64,000 nt of DNA, taken from contig JAGKQI010000070.1 of assembly GCA_018806915.1 (NCBI GenBank), positions 105,187-169,186 of the forward strand, in the 5' to 3' direction. The translations under genes and the position numbers were made by a program. This document shows, piece after piece, positions 11,223 through 20,887 of this stretch (positions within the stretch are counted from its first letter, which is position 1; the number at the start of each line of letters is the position of its first letter). A model generated the notes under the pieces. The model was not told the DNA's origin, ran no database searches, and saw only the letters and a program-made list of their open reading frames with translations. Origin of the DNA: Phytophthora colocasiae (Eukaryota > Oomycota > Peronosporomycetes > Peronosporales > Peronosporaceae).

Positions 11223-12050
11223 TCATCAAAACGGCCTAAAAAACAGTTTTGCCAAGAAAATGTTTGAGCTCTTGGGAAGTCAAGATTGACGCCAACGTAC
11301 GGCCGTCCTTGTGGATAACAAGGTTTTCAGCGTTGCCTACGACAGCCTGGCGGCTCCAGTTGAAAGAACCTGCAGTACAACATCCTGTAAGAACAAGAAG
11401 ATGGGTATCTCTAGTGTGTGAAAACCAACATACCATTCAGCAAAAACCTTCTTGTCGATGAGATGCAGAACTGTCAGTGGACAAATACAATATTGCATCA
11501 GTCAAACAGCACCCTATACTTTTCATGCTGTCTCAACGTTACCTTGTGGTGCATGTAGGTGTAAGAGTGGTCGTCTCTGAACGGGGATTCCCTGTTCACC
11601 AGCACATGTCAGTAGCTGTGGTCATAAGTCTTAGATCTAGCAAACGTACAGCGTCGATGAACTTCTGAATGTCGGAGCCTTTGCCTTTCGCCTGACCGTC
11701 GTCCGTGATGACGCGGATCTTGACGCCGCGTTCATGGGCTTCCAGCACGACGTCTGCAATCTGAAGACCAAGGGTTTATATTGCATCAAAGACTCAGACC
11801 ATTGCACCTCGTACCTCATCACAGGTGATCGTAAAGACGCAAATGTCCATCGTCTTCTTGGCTGCCTTGAGACACCCGGAGCATGGTCAATAATGAGCTG
11901 TTCTGGTCGTGGATCTTCTTGCAGTTTTTGCGCGTGCAACCTCGCTCGAGTGGAAGTTCTTGCACGGCATGGCCGTGTCTGGGAAGAACAACACGTCCAC
12001 GAACGAGTCGCCCGTGATATGCCGTCGTATCCGTTCCTAGACAATTGCCC
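11223..12050 (-). pseudogene. Zucchini/MitoPLD-like phospholipase D family gene with introns, damaged
   Basis: Read on the minus strand the gene gives VLFFPD, then a CCCH-type zinc finger (CKNFHSSE, CTRKNCKKIH), then TMDICVFTITCDE. After an intron comes IADVVLEAHERGVKIRVITDDGQ and GSDIQKFIDA, then SYTYMHHK (the H-x-K of the HKD site), IDKK, and finally GSFNWSRQAV and NLVIHKDGR, stopping near 11223. This order fits single-HKD PLD6/MitoPLD/Zucchini proteins, which dimerise and are nucleases or cardiolipin hydrolases. Four GT-AG introns are visible at 11814-11761, 11649-11592, 11542-11471 and 11433-11385. Single-base shifts occur in the zinc finger and around the HKD exon. Retained introns mean the copy moved as DNA, not through mRNA. 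Confidence 0.7.
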
Positions 12051-12060
12051 ATGTTGATAC

Positions 12061-12470
12061 TACAGGACTGGAACTAGCTCTGCTGTAAACCTGGCAAATG
12101 AGAAAGTGAACCTGCTGGCCTGTGGGTAATGCTCGAAAGCACTACGTCGCAGTAAATGCGATCGTAGCTTGGATCCGGAGCCTCGAGGGGTTCCACCTTA
12201 GAAATATCCACGTCGAACGGAAGAAGAAGAATGAGTTGATTAACTAGTTTCCGCGTCGAACGGAAGAGTTCGCTAGGCCGTTTGAACGCTACTTACACAA
12301 ATATATCGAGTGAGCCCATGGTCATTGTGCAAAAAGCACCAAATAATACGAGATGACTCATTACAGTCTGTGATGATCATCACGATAAGGTAGTACCATA
12401 ATACGTTTAGAAATATGTCACACTAATTGAAAAGTGTGTGTTTTTTTAGTCGTGATGAATTCCCAAAACG
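12061..12470. other. Internal spacer of the inverted-repeat element
   Basis: It lies between the PLD-like gene start and the right arm. No open frame or motif is recognised. It could hold the PLD-like gene's promoter. Confidence 0.5.
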
Positions 12471-13442
12471 CTGGCATACACAAAGAAAGATATTTGGTCC
12501 CAAGATCGTTGGAAGGGTTAACCTTAGAAGCACTGTCGACACTAAGGGTCACTCGAAGACACCCAATCAGAGTGTCAGGATCTCGGGACGCATTTTTATT
12601 GGCTGTCAAACAAAAGCGAAGACATCGGAGAAAAACTTGGACTTCAACGTAGAAAGATTTTAGCGCGCAAACGCAAACTTCAACATCCAAACTTTTCGCC
12701 AATGTCTTCGCTTTGCGTCTGGCAGCCAATCAGGTTGTGTTCCGGTATTTTGGCATTTTGATTGGCTGAAAACTTCAAACACACTGCACTGTCCCAGCAC
12801 GCGCCAAAATCCAAACGCAGCTCATTTCCCATTTTTCCCGGACCCAGACAATCCTCACACGAGAGTGGCTACATCGTTACTTGCCTAGCTTCTCTCCGAA
12901 ATCCATGATACTACTCGCTGTCGGAGACGCTACTCGCCACACTACACAGTATTGCTCTGCCCCGTGTGCTGATCTATGATACTGCTCGCTGTCGGAGACG
13001 CTACTCGCCACACCACTATCCGTCATCGTGCTGATTACCCAGTAGCGAAGTTGGATGAGCTTCATCGTTGCTCTCCCATGGCGCCACTCACCGTGGTCGC
13101 ACTGCCACCATGCTCCTTCTGATGATTCGATGAATATTGGCGAGCGCACGCTTCATTGGCACCGTCCAGCGATTCATGACGTCCACATTATCAGTGGAAT
13201 GTCCGTTCAAGAAGTTCAGTATTTATTGGTGGCGGCGTTTACTATTGAAGCTGGCTCGAGGATCCGAGCTCTGGTGAACACGCGAAAATTCACAGCAAGG
13301 TCGCGATTTGGGGCGAAGCCATCTCTCCACTGCTTGCTTGATGATACTCAGCGAGATGGATGGGTGCGCTTTAGTTGTTTGATCCTGGGGAACTGCACCA
13401 GCGTGTCAAACATGGCGTTCGGTACACACAGATCGTTAGCAG
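12471..13442 (-). repeat. Right arm of the long inverted repeat
   Basis: Reverse complement of 8441-9409. The innermost part (12471-12840) looks identical to the left arm and divergence rises outward. A 36-bp direct repeat beginning GATACT, with the core CGCTGTCGGAGACGC, occurs at 12907 and 12978. A 143-codon open frame (13055-13486) crosses the outer end, but its counterpart in the left arm is interrupted, so I do not call it a gene. Confidence 0.9.
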
Positions 13443-15312
13443 GAAGTCCAACATCCGCCTCCCTTTCTGTTCGCATGTGGAATTAGTATGAGTTGTTTCC
13501 GAAGCATGGTAAATTCGGAGCTTCCCAGCGAACATGGCGCTGTACTGGAAGGGGTTGCACTTGATGGATTGTCCTTTGTAGCTATCCCTGTACCGATAGA
13601 CGGAGCTCCGCTATTTAAATCTTTGAATTAATAACACGCCAATATACGATCAGACATTTGATGTAGTATCCAGGATTTCGCCGTTGTAGTCTTTGCTGAG
13701 ACTATAATTGCTCTCACATGATTTCGCTAATTGCTGCACTTGCTGTCTGGCATGACTTTAGCCAATCATTACTTATTGAGAAAGGTGTCAGATGCAATCC
13801 GTAGTCTGAATGATATGTGGTGATACACAATAGCAGGTTGGAAGGCAATCGTATGATCATACAATTCGCGAGATATTTGGTCCTGTAGCTAAAAGGATAT
13901 CTTTTGGCATACTATTTGCAAGATATTTGATCCAACCGATTTTGCAGAATTGAGCGAGTCCACGTCAAGGCACACTTCTCATTCTTGTCTGGAACAACGA
14001 GATGGTGGATAACCGACACGACGCCGAAATAATAGAGGTAGAACTCCACATTGTTTGATTGAGATCGGCATTAATGCACTCATTTGTATTGTTGCAGCTT
14101 TGGAGCCACATCCAAGACACATGCTGCAGCAAGGGCGCCGCCTGTATTCTGACAATTGTAACAAGAAGTACGATCAAAGATGCCTTATTATATGAGGTTA
14201 TAAATGACTTCGATTGTGTTCGTATTCGTGGGCCATCTTTTAGTGCTGGTAACGAAGGTCGCATTTGATGAAATTTATACGATCTCCTTGACTTCACATG
14301 ATCGGGTACAAGTACATATATAAAACGACTACACATTACGCTTCCTAAACTAACTTCGTGATTTTGATTAGTAGTTCGACCCTGAATTCGGCTCATCGCC
14401 AGACGTGAATGACTTTATTGCGGCGTTGCTGCGGTAGAAGGCAAGATGACCCTTGCCAGGGCCTCGATACGATCGATATAACGTATGGACGAGCACGAAA
14501 TTCGCTTTCCCCGCTAGAGCTGGCTGGATTTTGAAGGGCTCCTGAACTGGAAGATATAGGTCTTAGGGGTGTTTTCAGCATAACAGTCTATAACTGTGAG
14601 CATACTCACTTCCTGGAATCGCAATGCTCTCTCGTCCGATCCAATTTGCTGTTTCACACTCCGGTTCAAATCTATAAGCACGAGGACGATTCAATTCTGC
14701 CGTTCCCACTCTCTAATTCATGTCCATGCGCAAGCGACCCCACCAACCCACAATCTCCAGACTGCTTCTTGTGCCACAGTCTCCCAAGACCTCATTTATG
14801 GGCTCAGCTCACGATCCAAAGCATCTTGTTGCTGTCGAAGAAGTAATAGTGAATAAGGGTCGTTCTCCTTGTCCTCCAGCTTTTCGATGTACACCATGTT
14901 TACTCACCACCAGCGTTGTGAGGGACTTGAGTACGCAGGATTGTCATTGGAGCCTTCAAGTCACTCAATAACAATATGACATGGATTGAGACCGTGTAGC
15001 GTAGAAGACACAATAGCACTACAGCTATATTTGTGAATCCTTTCGGTCATGATTGGTAGATAATGATACTTGTGAACCGTCGCCAGCTAATTATTACGTT
15101 AGCAAAACACGGAGCATATTTTCATTTGTATAGTGAATTTAGTATACGATTTCACAAAAGAAGTGACAAAGTTTTTTTTCACATCCTTATTTGCTAAACC
15201 GTACATAATGTATTTTTTTGTAAACAATCGGGTTAACGGGAGCTGATCGAAGGTTTGGCATATAAATATATGGGCTAGCTGACCCAGCAGTCTGCATTGT
15301 TTGTTATCGGGA
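13443..15312. other. Gene-poor spacer with coding-like scraps
   Basis: Short open frames occur near 14059-14268 and 14596-14971 with no recognisable motifs and frequent stops nearby. They may be remnants of older insertions. The last 60 bp hold a TATA-like stretch (TATAAATATATGG, from 15261) and a TGCATTGTTT that resembles the oomycete initiator consensus (TCATTYYN). Both are placed for the gene that follows. Confidence 0.45.
15261..15304 (+). promoter_or_regulatory. Putative core promoter of the IQ-motif gene
   Basis: A TATA-like element at 15261-15273 lies about 50 bp before the ATG at 15313, and an initiator-like TGCATTGTTTG lies at about 15293-15303. The initiator consensus is established for oomycetes. 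The assignment to this gene is inference from position. Confidence 0.35.
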
Positions 15313-16536
15313 ATGGTCGTCGTTGGTATGGACCCGAGTCAGCTAAGCGAGCTTGAAAGCTCACCCCGCTATCAAGCGAGCAGTCCGGTGAATACCTTCC
15401 CCATCCTGAACTATGTGTACGTAAAGGTTTAACTCTTTAAGTTTATCTGCTGTCAACCTAAACAATGCTGTTCATGCTAGACATCACTCGTCTGACGTAC
15501 TACGCAAAGTTCGACTCGGCCAGCCACTAGATACTGCGCTACATTTCGTAAGTCGAATGCAAGTACAGAACTTGTTGATCGAGTGCTCACATGATACTTC
15601 ACCACCTCGCAGAAACCGCTACAAAAAGAATCTAGGAAAAAGTGTCAAGACGCAAACAAGTTTGCGAGCAGTAAAAGCACCGATGTGAAGAGTGTTATGG
15701 GTTCTTCTGTTGACTTCCGCCGACAACAAAGCTTCTGTCCGCTTCAGGGAATACGCGTCAGGCAGTCTGTAGATCCATTGAGACCCCCGGATTTTCGACA
15801 TCCTCAGCACAAACGGAACCTGCTTTCATCAGCCGATGTAGTGCTTCCTCTGAAGGCTTACAAAAATAAAAACTGCGAAAAAGACCATTTCTCGGAAGAC
15901 GACACCGTCATTTCTGATGGCCCAAGTACACCGAGTTCTTCGCACAACCAGCACAAGGCGGCTTTGATCATTGCCCGATTTTTCCGAAGTGTTTGTCGAC
16001 TGAATAATTCAGCTGACCGTGCACGGGAGATACTGCGTCGACGTTGGCGAGAGCAGCACCCAGACAAATACCGAACACCACTGTTTAAACTGACGAATAA
16101 CGAGCAACTCCGCGTATTGCAGCTCTACAACCCTCATTTGTATGGATCGCAGCACTCGGCTGCACCACTTACTTCAACTTCGCCATCCATCCGACTATCT
16201 CGAGTCCCACAAATGGAAGAGCGCAAACGGATAAGGCAATTGGAAGTGCTTGCTCGGATGGACAAAGAGGCAGCTTTCTTGCAAGAAACAAGTAGGCAGA
16301 GGATGCAAACTCCCATTAGCACAATGATGACACTGCATGAGGCGTATCAACGACAATCACTTCCCCAAGATCGACCACGGATTGCCCTTGGCTCCGAAAG
16401 GTTGCAACAAACTCACGACTTGGCCGCGTTTGCAAAAACTCCACCAAAGTTTCGATACAAGAGCACGCCTCAATCTCGTATCTTTATGAACCAAACCCTC
16501 AAAAGCGTGTCCACGCTTCAGCCTTTAACCCGATAA
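15313..16536 (+). CDS. Hypothetical IQ-motif protein, three exons
   Basis: The gene model joins 15313-15416, 15481-15547 and 15613-16536 to give 364 residues. Introns are GTACGT...CATGCTAG and GTAAGT...CTCGCAG, and all junctions keep frame. The N-terminus (MVVVGMDPSQLSELESS) is acidic. A basic IQ-like calmodulin-binding segment sits mid-protein (KAALIIARFFRSVCRLNN, about 15955-16010). The remainder is polar and probably disordered, with charged helices (QMEERKRIRQLEVLARMDKE). No enzymatic domain is seen. IQ motifs usually bind calmodulin or myosin light chains, so a role with calmodulin, perhaps at cytoskeletal structures, is inference. Its stop is 27 bp from the stop of the convergent gene on the minus strand. 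Confidence 0.7.
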
Positions 16537-16563
16537 TCAAAACCATGCGTTCAAATAGTCAAT

Positions 16564-17443
16564 TTAACCACGGAGGTTACCCTGTACGACTTCCGTCAGT
16601 TGAGTACTCAAGAGAAACCACCTCGATTTGCATGTTGAACCTGTTGCCATTTTCTCCGAAACAAAGTGAAGCGGCTCGTAGATCTTCAACATCAGTCCAC
16701 TGGACAGCTTGAGATACTCAGCAGTTTTGGGCTGAAAAATCGCTTCCATCACTTCCGAGTATGTCCCCGCAGTAGGTAGAGATCCTTCCAACTTCGCAGT
16801 AACCTCGCATATTTGGCAATCGTACGAGACAGTGTGCGGAGTAACTTGATTACGCCGATGAAGAACAACCACAACGTACGCCCGGTCTTGAATCGACTCC
16901 ACAGCACCAACGATACCCTTTGGCGATGAGTGGCTACCCTGCTGTGGAAGTAAGTGTTGACCATGAGAGCGTAGCAGTGTGAGGTCTCGGTTCCGCTTTC
17001 GAATCGCCTTGCGAATGAGATCACCAACTTTGCCACGAACTTTAGACACAATCGCATCATCTCGTGGTATCCGATTTATCGCTCCACTTGCTGGTGCTGG
17101 TTTTGACGGAGAAAAGATCTGTGGAGCGAATGGTTCGGCCCGCATCTGGGGTTCAGTGTCAATAATTGCGTCACTCTCGATAGAGTTCTCTATGTGTGTC
17201 TACAGAATTTGCAGCAGCATTGAATGTACAAATGGTAGTTAGTGCGCGCATTAAAGCATCAACTTTATCGCTTAGCAAAGTGCATACCGGTGACACGGAA
17301 GGCTTATTTAGTTGTTGTGACAATGTCGTTGCTTGCTGCAAGACATCTGATAGCAAACGTCCCTTTGGTCCAGCAAAAGTCATGTTATCGTCCGCGCTTG
17401 ATTGGTTTCGATCCACCTGTGATCCCAACGAGATAGGTGGCAT
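16564..17443 (-). CDS. Hypothetical protein, two exons, possible OB-like C-terminal domain
   Basis: Exon 1 (17443-17204, 80 codons) and exon 2 (17145-16564) join in phase 0 across a 58-bp intron to give 273 residues. Exon 1 has a helical stretch (LLSDVLQQATTLSQQL). Exon 2 carries a basic KVRGKVGDLIRKAIRKRNRD segment and then a beta-rich region (GIVGAVESIQDRAYVVVVLH, then DCQICEVTAKLEG) that could be an OB-like fold, ending in LRG. I do not recognise a named family. The intron donor is GTAGAC, which is acceptable but not strong, so exon 1 and exon 2 could also be read separately. A possible 5' UTR intron lies just upstream (GTAAGATT to CATAG, 17490-17454). Confidence 0.6.
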
Positions 17444-17527
17444 TGATTTCCTCCTATGTTATGGATAGAGGCAAAGGTTAATCTTACCAACAAACTCAGC
17501 GTACCAAACGAACGTGCAAAAAATGCA

Positions 17528-18250
17528 TCACCTCTTCGCAGCTGATGCCTCTAGCTGCGAGCGTCGCTTTTGAATTGCGCCGAGCGATTTTCGACGGTTC
17601 TTGGTATCTGTAGCTGACGTTTTTCTTGTGCTCCAACGTTCTGGCCTTGATCCTGCTGCTTCAAACCCAAGCTTCTTCTTGCCGCCTGCACGAACTCGAG
17701 ATATCCCTGTGCTAAGCTGTTGGCTATTCCTCAAGATAGATCGCTGGTTTCCACCATTGCCATTGCTGTTGGCTAGACCTCCATTGCGTTGTTCTCCATC
17801 CGGTGCTGGCCTCTCAATATGTATTTCAGTTGATTGTTGTGTTGCATCCTCATTCCGCTCAGGTACAGGCTCTACTGTCTGCTGCGTTTGCTGCTGCTGA
17901 AGCAACGTCGCGAACGGGTTTTCCTCCTCTGCTTCGTCTCCACTGTCGTCTACACACACAAATGTTGTCAGCGATACCAACAGACGCGCTAGATGGCTAT
18001 AGATACCAGAAAACTTACCGAGATGAAATAGTGTCTGCTGCTTACGAGGGAATATATGACTGCCTCCCTCAGAACTTGCAGTTCCTGATACTTTTGTCGT
18101 CGCCGTACGGGGATGTGCATGCGCAGAGGTAGTATCAGGAGGCACTAACCGATTACGGCTATGTGCCCCAGCTTCCAGGTCGTAGTACACCACGCGCTCG
18201 TCCTCTTCAGCGTCATGTAGCGCCAGTCTTCGGCCACCACTTCGTCGCAT
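17528..18250 (-). CDS. Hypothetical disordered basic protein, two exons
   Basis: ATG at 18250; exons 18250-18019 and 17949-17528 flank a 69-bp GTAAGT...GTGTAG intron. The spliced product has 217 residues. Because 69 is a multiple of three, the unspliced frame is also open. The protein is low-complexity: an acidic patch (DSGDEAEEENPF), a Gln run, an Asn/Gly run and a Lys/Arg-rich C-terminus (TKNRRKSLGAIQKRRSQ) that could be a nuclear signal. Function is unknown. Its promoter region is cut short: the left end of the PIF/Harbinger element (18357) is only 106 bp upstream of the ATG. Confidence 0.65.
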   Translation of the reverse strand: MRRSGGRRLALHDAEEDERVVYYDLEAGAHSRNRLVPPDTTSAHAHPRTATTKVSGTASSEGGSHIFPRKQQTLFHLGKFSGIYSHLARLLVSLTTFVCVDDSGDEAEEENPFATLLQQQQTQQTVEPVPERNEDATQQSTEIHIERPAPDGEQRNGGLANSNGNGGNQRSILRNSQQLSTGISRVRAGGKKKLGFEAAGSRPERWSTRKTSATDTKNRRKSLGAIQKRRSQLEASAAKR

Positions 18251-18353
18251 TTTGACAAGTGTTTGTGATGCACAAATTAGTTGTGATTAGGGAAATAGTC
18301 CGTAGTGATGTTGAAGTGATTAGAAATAGTCCTTGTATTGGTGTCAAGTTGAC

Positions 18354-18356
18354 AGT
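18354..18356. repeat. Left target-site duplication AGT
   Basis: AGT directly precedes the left terminal repeat and is matched by AGT at 20878-20880. A 3-bp duplication is what PIF/Harbinger transposases make. Confidence 0.75.
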
Positions 18357-18374
18357 AGAGGTTTTTAGCAGAAC
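18357..18374 (+). repeat. Left terminal inverted repeat (18 bp) of the Harbinger element
   Basis: Perfect 18-bp match to the reverse complement of 20860-20877. Beyond this the ends share only scattered bases, plus a directly repeated CCTGTTCARACTTGTCA near 18379 and 20783. Confidence 0.9.
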
Positions 18375-18544
18375 CGCTCCTGTTCAGACTTGTCAATCAT
18401 CTGTCAGCACAACCGACAAGTCTCCGTAACTAACTTTAGCAGAACCGTCCTGCTTCCTCGTCACCTGATGTCGACGGTGCTTAAAATTAGCTGGGTTCTA
18501 CCAACGCTTTACTCACATTCAGTAATTAACTGCAGGCGACCAAG

Positions 18545-19380
18545 ATGGTGTTTCGGTTTACGGAGGAGCATGATAAAGAGCTCATGAGGGAAGTGATTGC
18601 CCAGAAGCCATTTGAAGCTAAGTACGGGGATGCCGCTCGGGTGTGGACACATGTAGCAGAGCGTGTATCTACAGCTATCCAAACGAAAGTTGTGGAGAAG
18701 CAAGTTCGTGACCGTGTGCGGCTCCTGAAAAAACACTGGCGTGTAGGTGAGCTTCGTTCTGCCCTGGGGAGCGGAATCGAGGAAAGCCGTGATGCTGTCA
18801 ACGAACAGAGCCATTACGAGACGCTGGCAGGTTTGGTGGGTCAATATGTGTTGCTTGAAGACGTTTTTAAAGACGAAAAAAAAAACGAGCAAAGAAAAAG
18901 AAGGCGGACGAGGCTAGCGCTACCCGTTGTGCATCTGAAATAGTCGAAGAAGCCATCGTGAGGCGAGCACTTCGAGCAGAAGACTATGAGTCGACCTCCA
19001 GCGTATCCGACAGCGAGGATATAGACGATGTTGCGTCATCCTCGTCAACACCCAGCAAACCGCGTAGAACGAAGCGTAAGAACGCTTTCCAACAAGAAGT
19101 TGAGCGGCAAGAAAAACGTTTACGCGCCGATATAGAGCTTCGTCGACAGCAATTTGAGCAACAAATGCAATCGCAACTTAGGCAGCATGAAGATCGCATC
19201 ACGTTTGAGCGAGAGATGCAAGCTAATAGAATTAAAATGGAGCAAGACCGCGCTCTTGCACAAGAGCGAGCTGAAGAGCGAGCTCTACAAGCTCGTCGTG
19301 AGTCTGAAGAACGGAACCGTCAGCTTATTTTCGAGTGTGTGAAAGTCCTAAGTGATGCTTTCACCAATAAGAAGAAGTAA
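18545..19380 (+). CDS. SANT/Myb-like partner protein of Harbinger transposase (one frameshift)
   Basis: From ATG 18545 the frame encodes a trihelix/SANT-type DNA-binding region (FRFTEEHDKELMREVIAQK, later VWTHVAERVS and VRDRVRLLKKHW, residues about 1-75). It meets a stop at 18943, just past a run of ten A (about 18879-18888). One base fewer or more in that run would join it to the frame 18892-19380, which continues KKKKADEASATR, an acidic SVSDSEDIDD stretch and a long Glu/Arg/Gln coiled coil (about residues 180-278). PIF/Harbinger elements need such a protein to bind the transposase, bring it into the nucleus and recognise the ends. The homopolymer site makes a sequencing error or a very recent indel likely. 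Confidence 0.8.
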
Positions 19381-19428
19381 AATTGTAGAGTTTCGGAAAG
19401 ATACATACAAAGGATTGCTACAGTTTAT

Positions 19429-20598
19429 TCAATCACTCTGCAAATATGTTTTCAGACTTGGAGGCGACAGACCAAAGTAGTCGCTAATTGTGTTTCCACC
19501 ACGAGCACAGGTGATGCAGTTTGTAAAGAAGACACCGACCTTGTACATCAAACCAACAGGCTGGATACCAACACGCGCTTGTCGTTTATAGTCGAGCGCT
19601 GTCCAATAGTTTGTAACCTGTCCGTAAGACCATTCTACAAACACTCGAACTCGGCTCATGCTGAGATTAACTTGTCGTTGCTGCCGCGATAGATTTCCAA
19701 CTGCTCCTGCATACGGACTACGTAGCACATCATCGTTACCGTACGCTTGATCTCCATAGATCCGATACGGTTGGAAACGAGCATCTCGGCGAATTGATTC
19801 CGATATTTTCGAGTCCTTAAACAGCTTTATGTCGTGGTTTCTTCCCGGAAATGGACCATACAAGTGTGCAATTAACCCGTCTGGTGTAGTGAGCGTTTGG
19901 TATTTCAGCGCGTGTTTTCGTTTGTGTCCGTTATAAACGGACTTCTGGCTCATGAACTTGCCATCCCTCTTGATGTTACGTGGTCCTGGTCTACATATTC
20001 CCCTCACTGTTCCGTCAATAAACGCCCATGCGTTCTGAATGAGGCCTCCGGCATCAAAAACTGCGTCTGCGTATACTTGAAGATTACCAGCAACGTAACC
20101 GTGATTAAAGTAGAGTAGCCGGGAAAACTTCGACTCGATGAACATCATCACGTGCAGGAAAATGTTAGACAATCCACTAGAATCTCTTCCAAAAAAGCCT
20201 TCCAAATCCTCCCAGCGTATTGGAACCGCAAGCTTATACAAGACAACACAAAGTCCCTCAACTCCAGTGGCTGCGGTCCGCTCTCGAGTTCGGATTCCTT
20301 CCAGGCCAATGTACGTGACGAGTTCCACAATCTGGTGCTTCTCAAATCGGAACTTTTTAACGCATTGGGAGTTCGACAGCGCATTAAAATTGAAAGGCGC
20401 CCTACGAGATTTTTCCGGAGATTCTTCAGCTGACAAAAAGGCGTAGATTGCTGCGATGACAGTCGTGCTTCCTTCAGATTGCGCTTGATGCCACAGGTGC
20501 AGCGGATACGCTCGCTTTTGATGTCTACGCAAGCCTAAAGTCAGTTGACGCACGACCTGGAGCATGTCGCTCTCGTAGCCTTCCTCTATTGCTAACAT
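19429..20598 (-). CDS. PIF/Harbinger DDE transposase
   Basis: An uninterrupted 389-residue frame starts at ATG 20598. It has a DDE_Tnp_4-type catalytic domain: first Asp in AWAFIDGTVR (about residue 193), second Asp in YGDQAYGNDDVL (about 286), Glu in VFVEWSYGQV (about 325). The motifs PGRNHDIKLF and the helix-rich N-terminus are typical, and the length fits the family. The enzyme cuts at the terminal repeats and inserts with 3-bp duplications, consistent with the AGT sites flanking this element. It converges on the SANT gene with 48 bp between stop codons. No stop or frameshift is seen, so it may still be functional. Confidence 0.93.
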   Translation of the reverse strand: MLAIEEGYESDMLQVVRQLTLGLRRHQKRAYPLHLWHQAQSEGSTTVIAAIYAFLSAEESPEKSRRAPFNFNALSNSQCVKKFRFEKHQIVELVTYIGLEGIRTRERTAATGVEGLCVVLYKLAVPIRWEDLEGFFGRDSSGLSNIFLHVMMFIESKFSRLLYFNHGYVAGNLQVYADAVFDAGGLIQNAWAFIDGTVRGICRPGPRNIKRDGKFMSQKSVYNGHKRKHALKYQTLTTPDGLIAHLYGPFPGRNHDIKLFKDSKISESIRRDARFQPYRIYGDQAYGNDDVLRSPYAGAVGNLSRQQRQVNLSMSRVRVFVEWSYGQVTNYWTALDYKRQARVGIQPVGLMYKVGVFFTNCITCARGGNTISDYFGLSPPSLKTYLQSD

Positions 20599-20859
20599 GA
20601 AGGGCAGTGTTTTCTTTTTATCGAGCTGTTAGGAAAGTGAGGTTAGCAAAGTTCTTCAGCAACCGAATGTCTCTCCCGAAAGTCTTCTATTCCACCTAAA
20701 GTTTAGCGCGCCAGGAGAACGAGTTAGCTCACTAAGCAAGAACAGCATTTTGTTGTTCAAGTGGTGTGTTCGAAGCTACCTACCTGTTCAAACTTGTCAG
20801 TTCCTCGTTGAGGTTAGGCGTAAAACCCGTATGGTCAACAGACTTTTCGTGAATACACA

Positions 20860-20877
20860 GTTCTGCTAAAAACCTCT
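20860..20877 (-). repeat. Right terminal inverted repeat (18 bp) of the Harbinger element
   Basis: Reverse complement of the left end, followed immediately by the second AGT copy (20878-20880). Confidence 0.9.
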
Positions 20878-20887
20878 AGTCAACAGC

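Larger units (their letters stand above)
8441..13442. mobile_element. Long-inverted-repeat element carrying DOT1-like and PLD-like genes
   Basis: Two arms of about 970 bp (8441-9409 and 12471-13442) are reverse complements of each other and enclose about 3.06 kb. Inside are, on plus, a SANT-DOT1 gene starting only 31 bp from the left arm and a coiled-coil gene, and on minus a phospholipase-D-like gene starting about 420 bp from the right arm. The layout resembles a foldback or Mutator-like element with captured or cargo genes. No transposase of a known class and no target-site duplication is visible: flanks TTGAATTTCT and GAAGTCCAAC do not match. It may therefore be non-autonomous, a composite of two inverted repeats, or an element whose mobility genes are not of a familiar type. 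All three internal genes carry frame breaks. Confidence 0.65.
18357..20877. mobile_element. Complete PIF/Harbinger DNA transposon, 2,521 bp
   Basis: The element begins AGAGGTTTTTAGCAGAAC (18357-18374) and ends with its exact reverse complement (20860-20877), flanked by a 3-bp AGT duplication. It holds the two genes normal for this superfamily, pointing toward each other: a SANT/Myb-like DNA-binding protein on plus and a DDE transposase on minus. Only a single frameshift at an A-run in the SANT gene argues against full activity. It sits between two genes of the same orientation, 7 bp past the stop of the membrane/LRR gene and 106 bp before the start codon of the next minus-strand gene. Confidence 0.92.

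Noticed and set aside
8441..13442. Classification of the inverted arms as LTRs of a retrotransposon
   Set aside because: LTRs are direct repeats; these arms are inverted, and no reverse transcriptase or integrase is present between them.
13055..13486. A 143-codon open frame spanning the outer right arm of the inverted repeat
   Set aside because: The matching left arm does not keep the frame open, no family is recognised and the frame crosses the arm boundary, so it is probably chance within repeat DNA.
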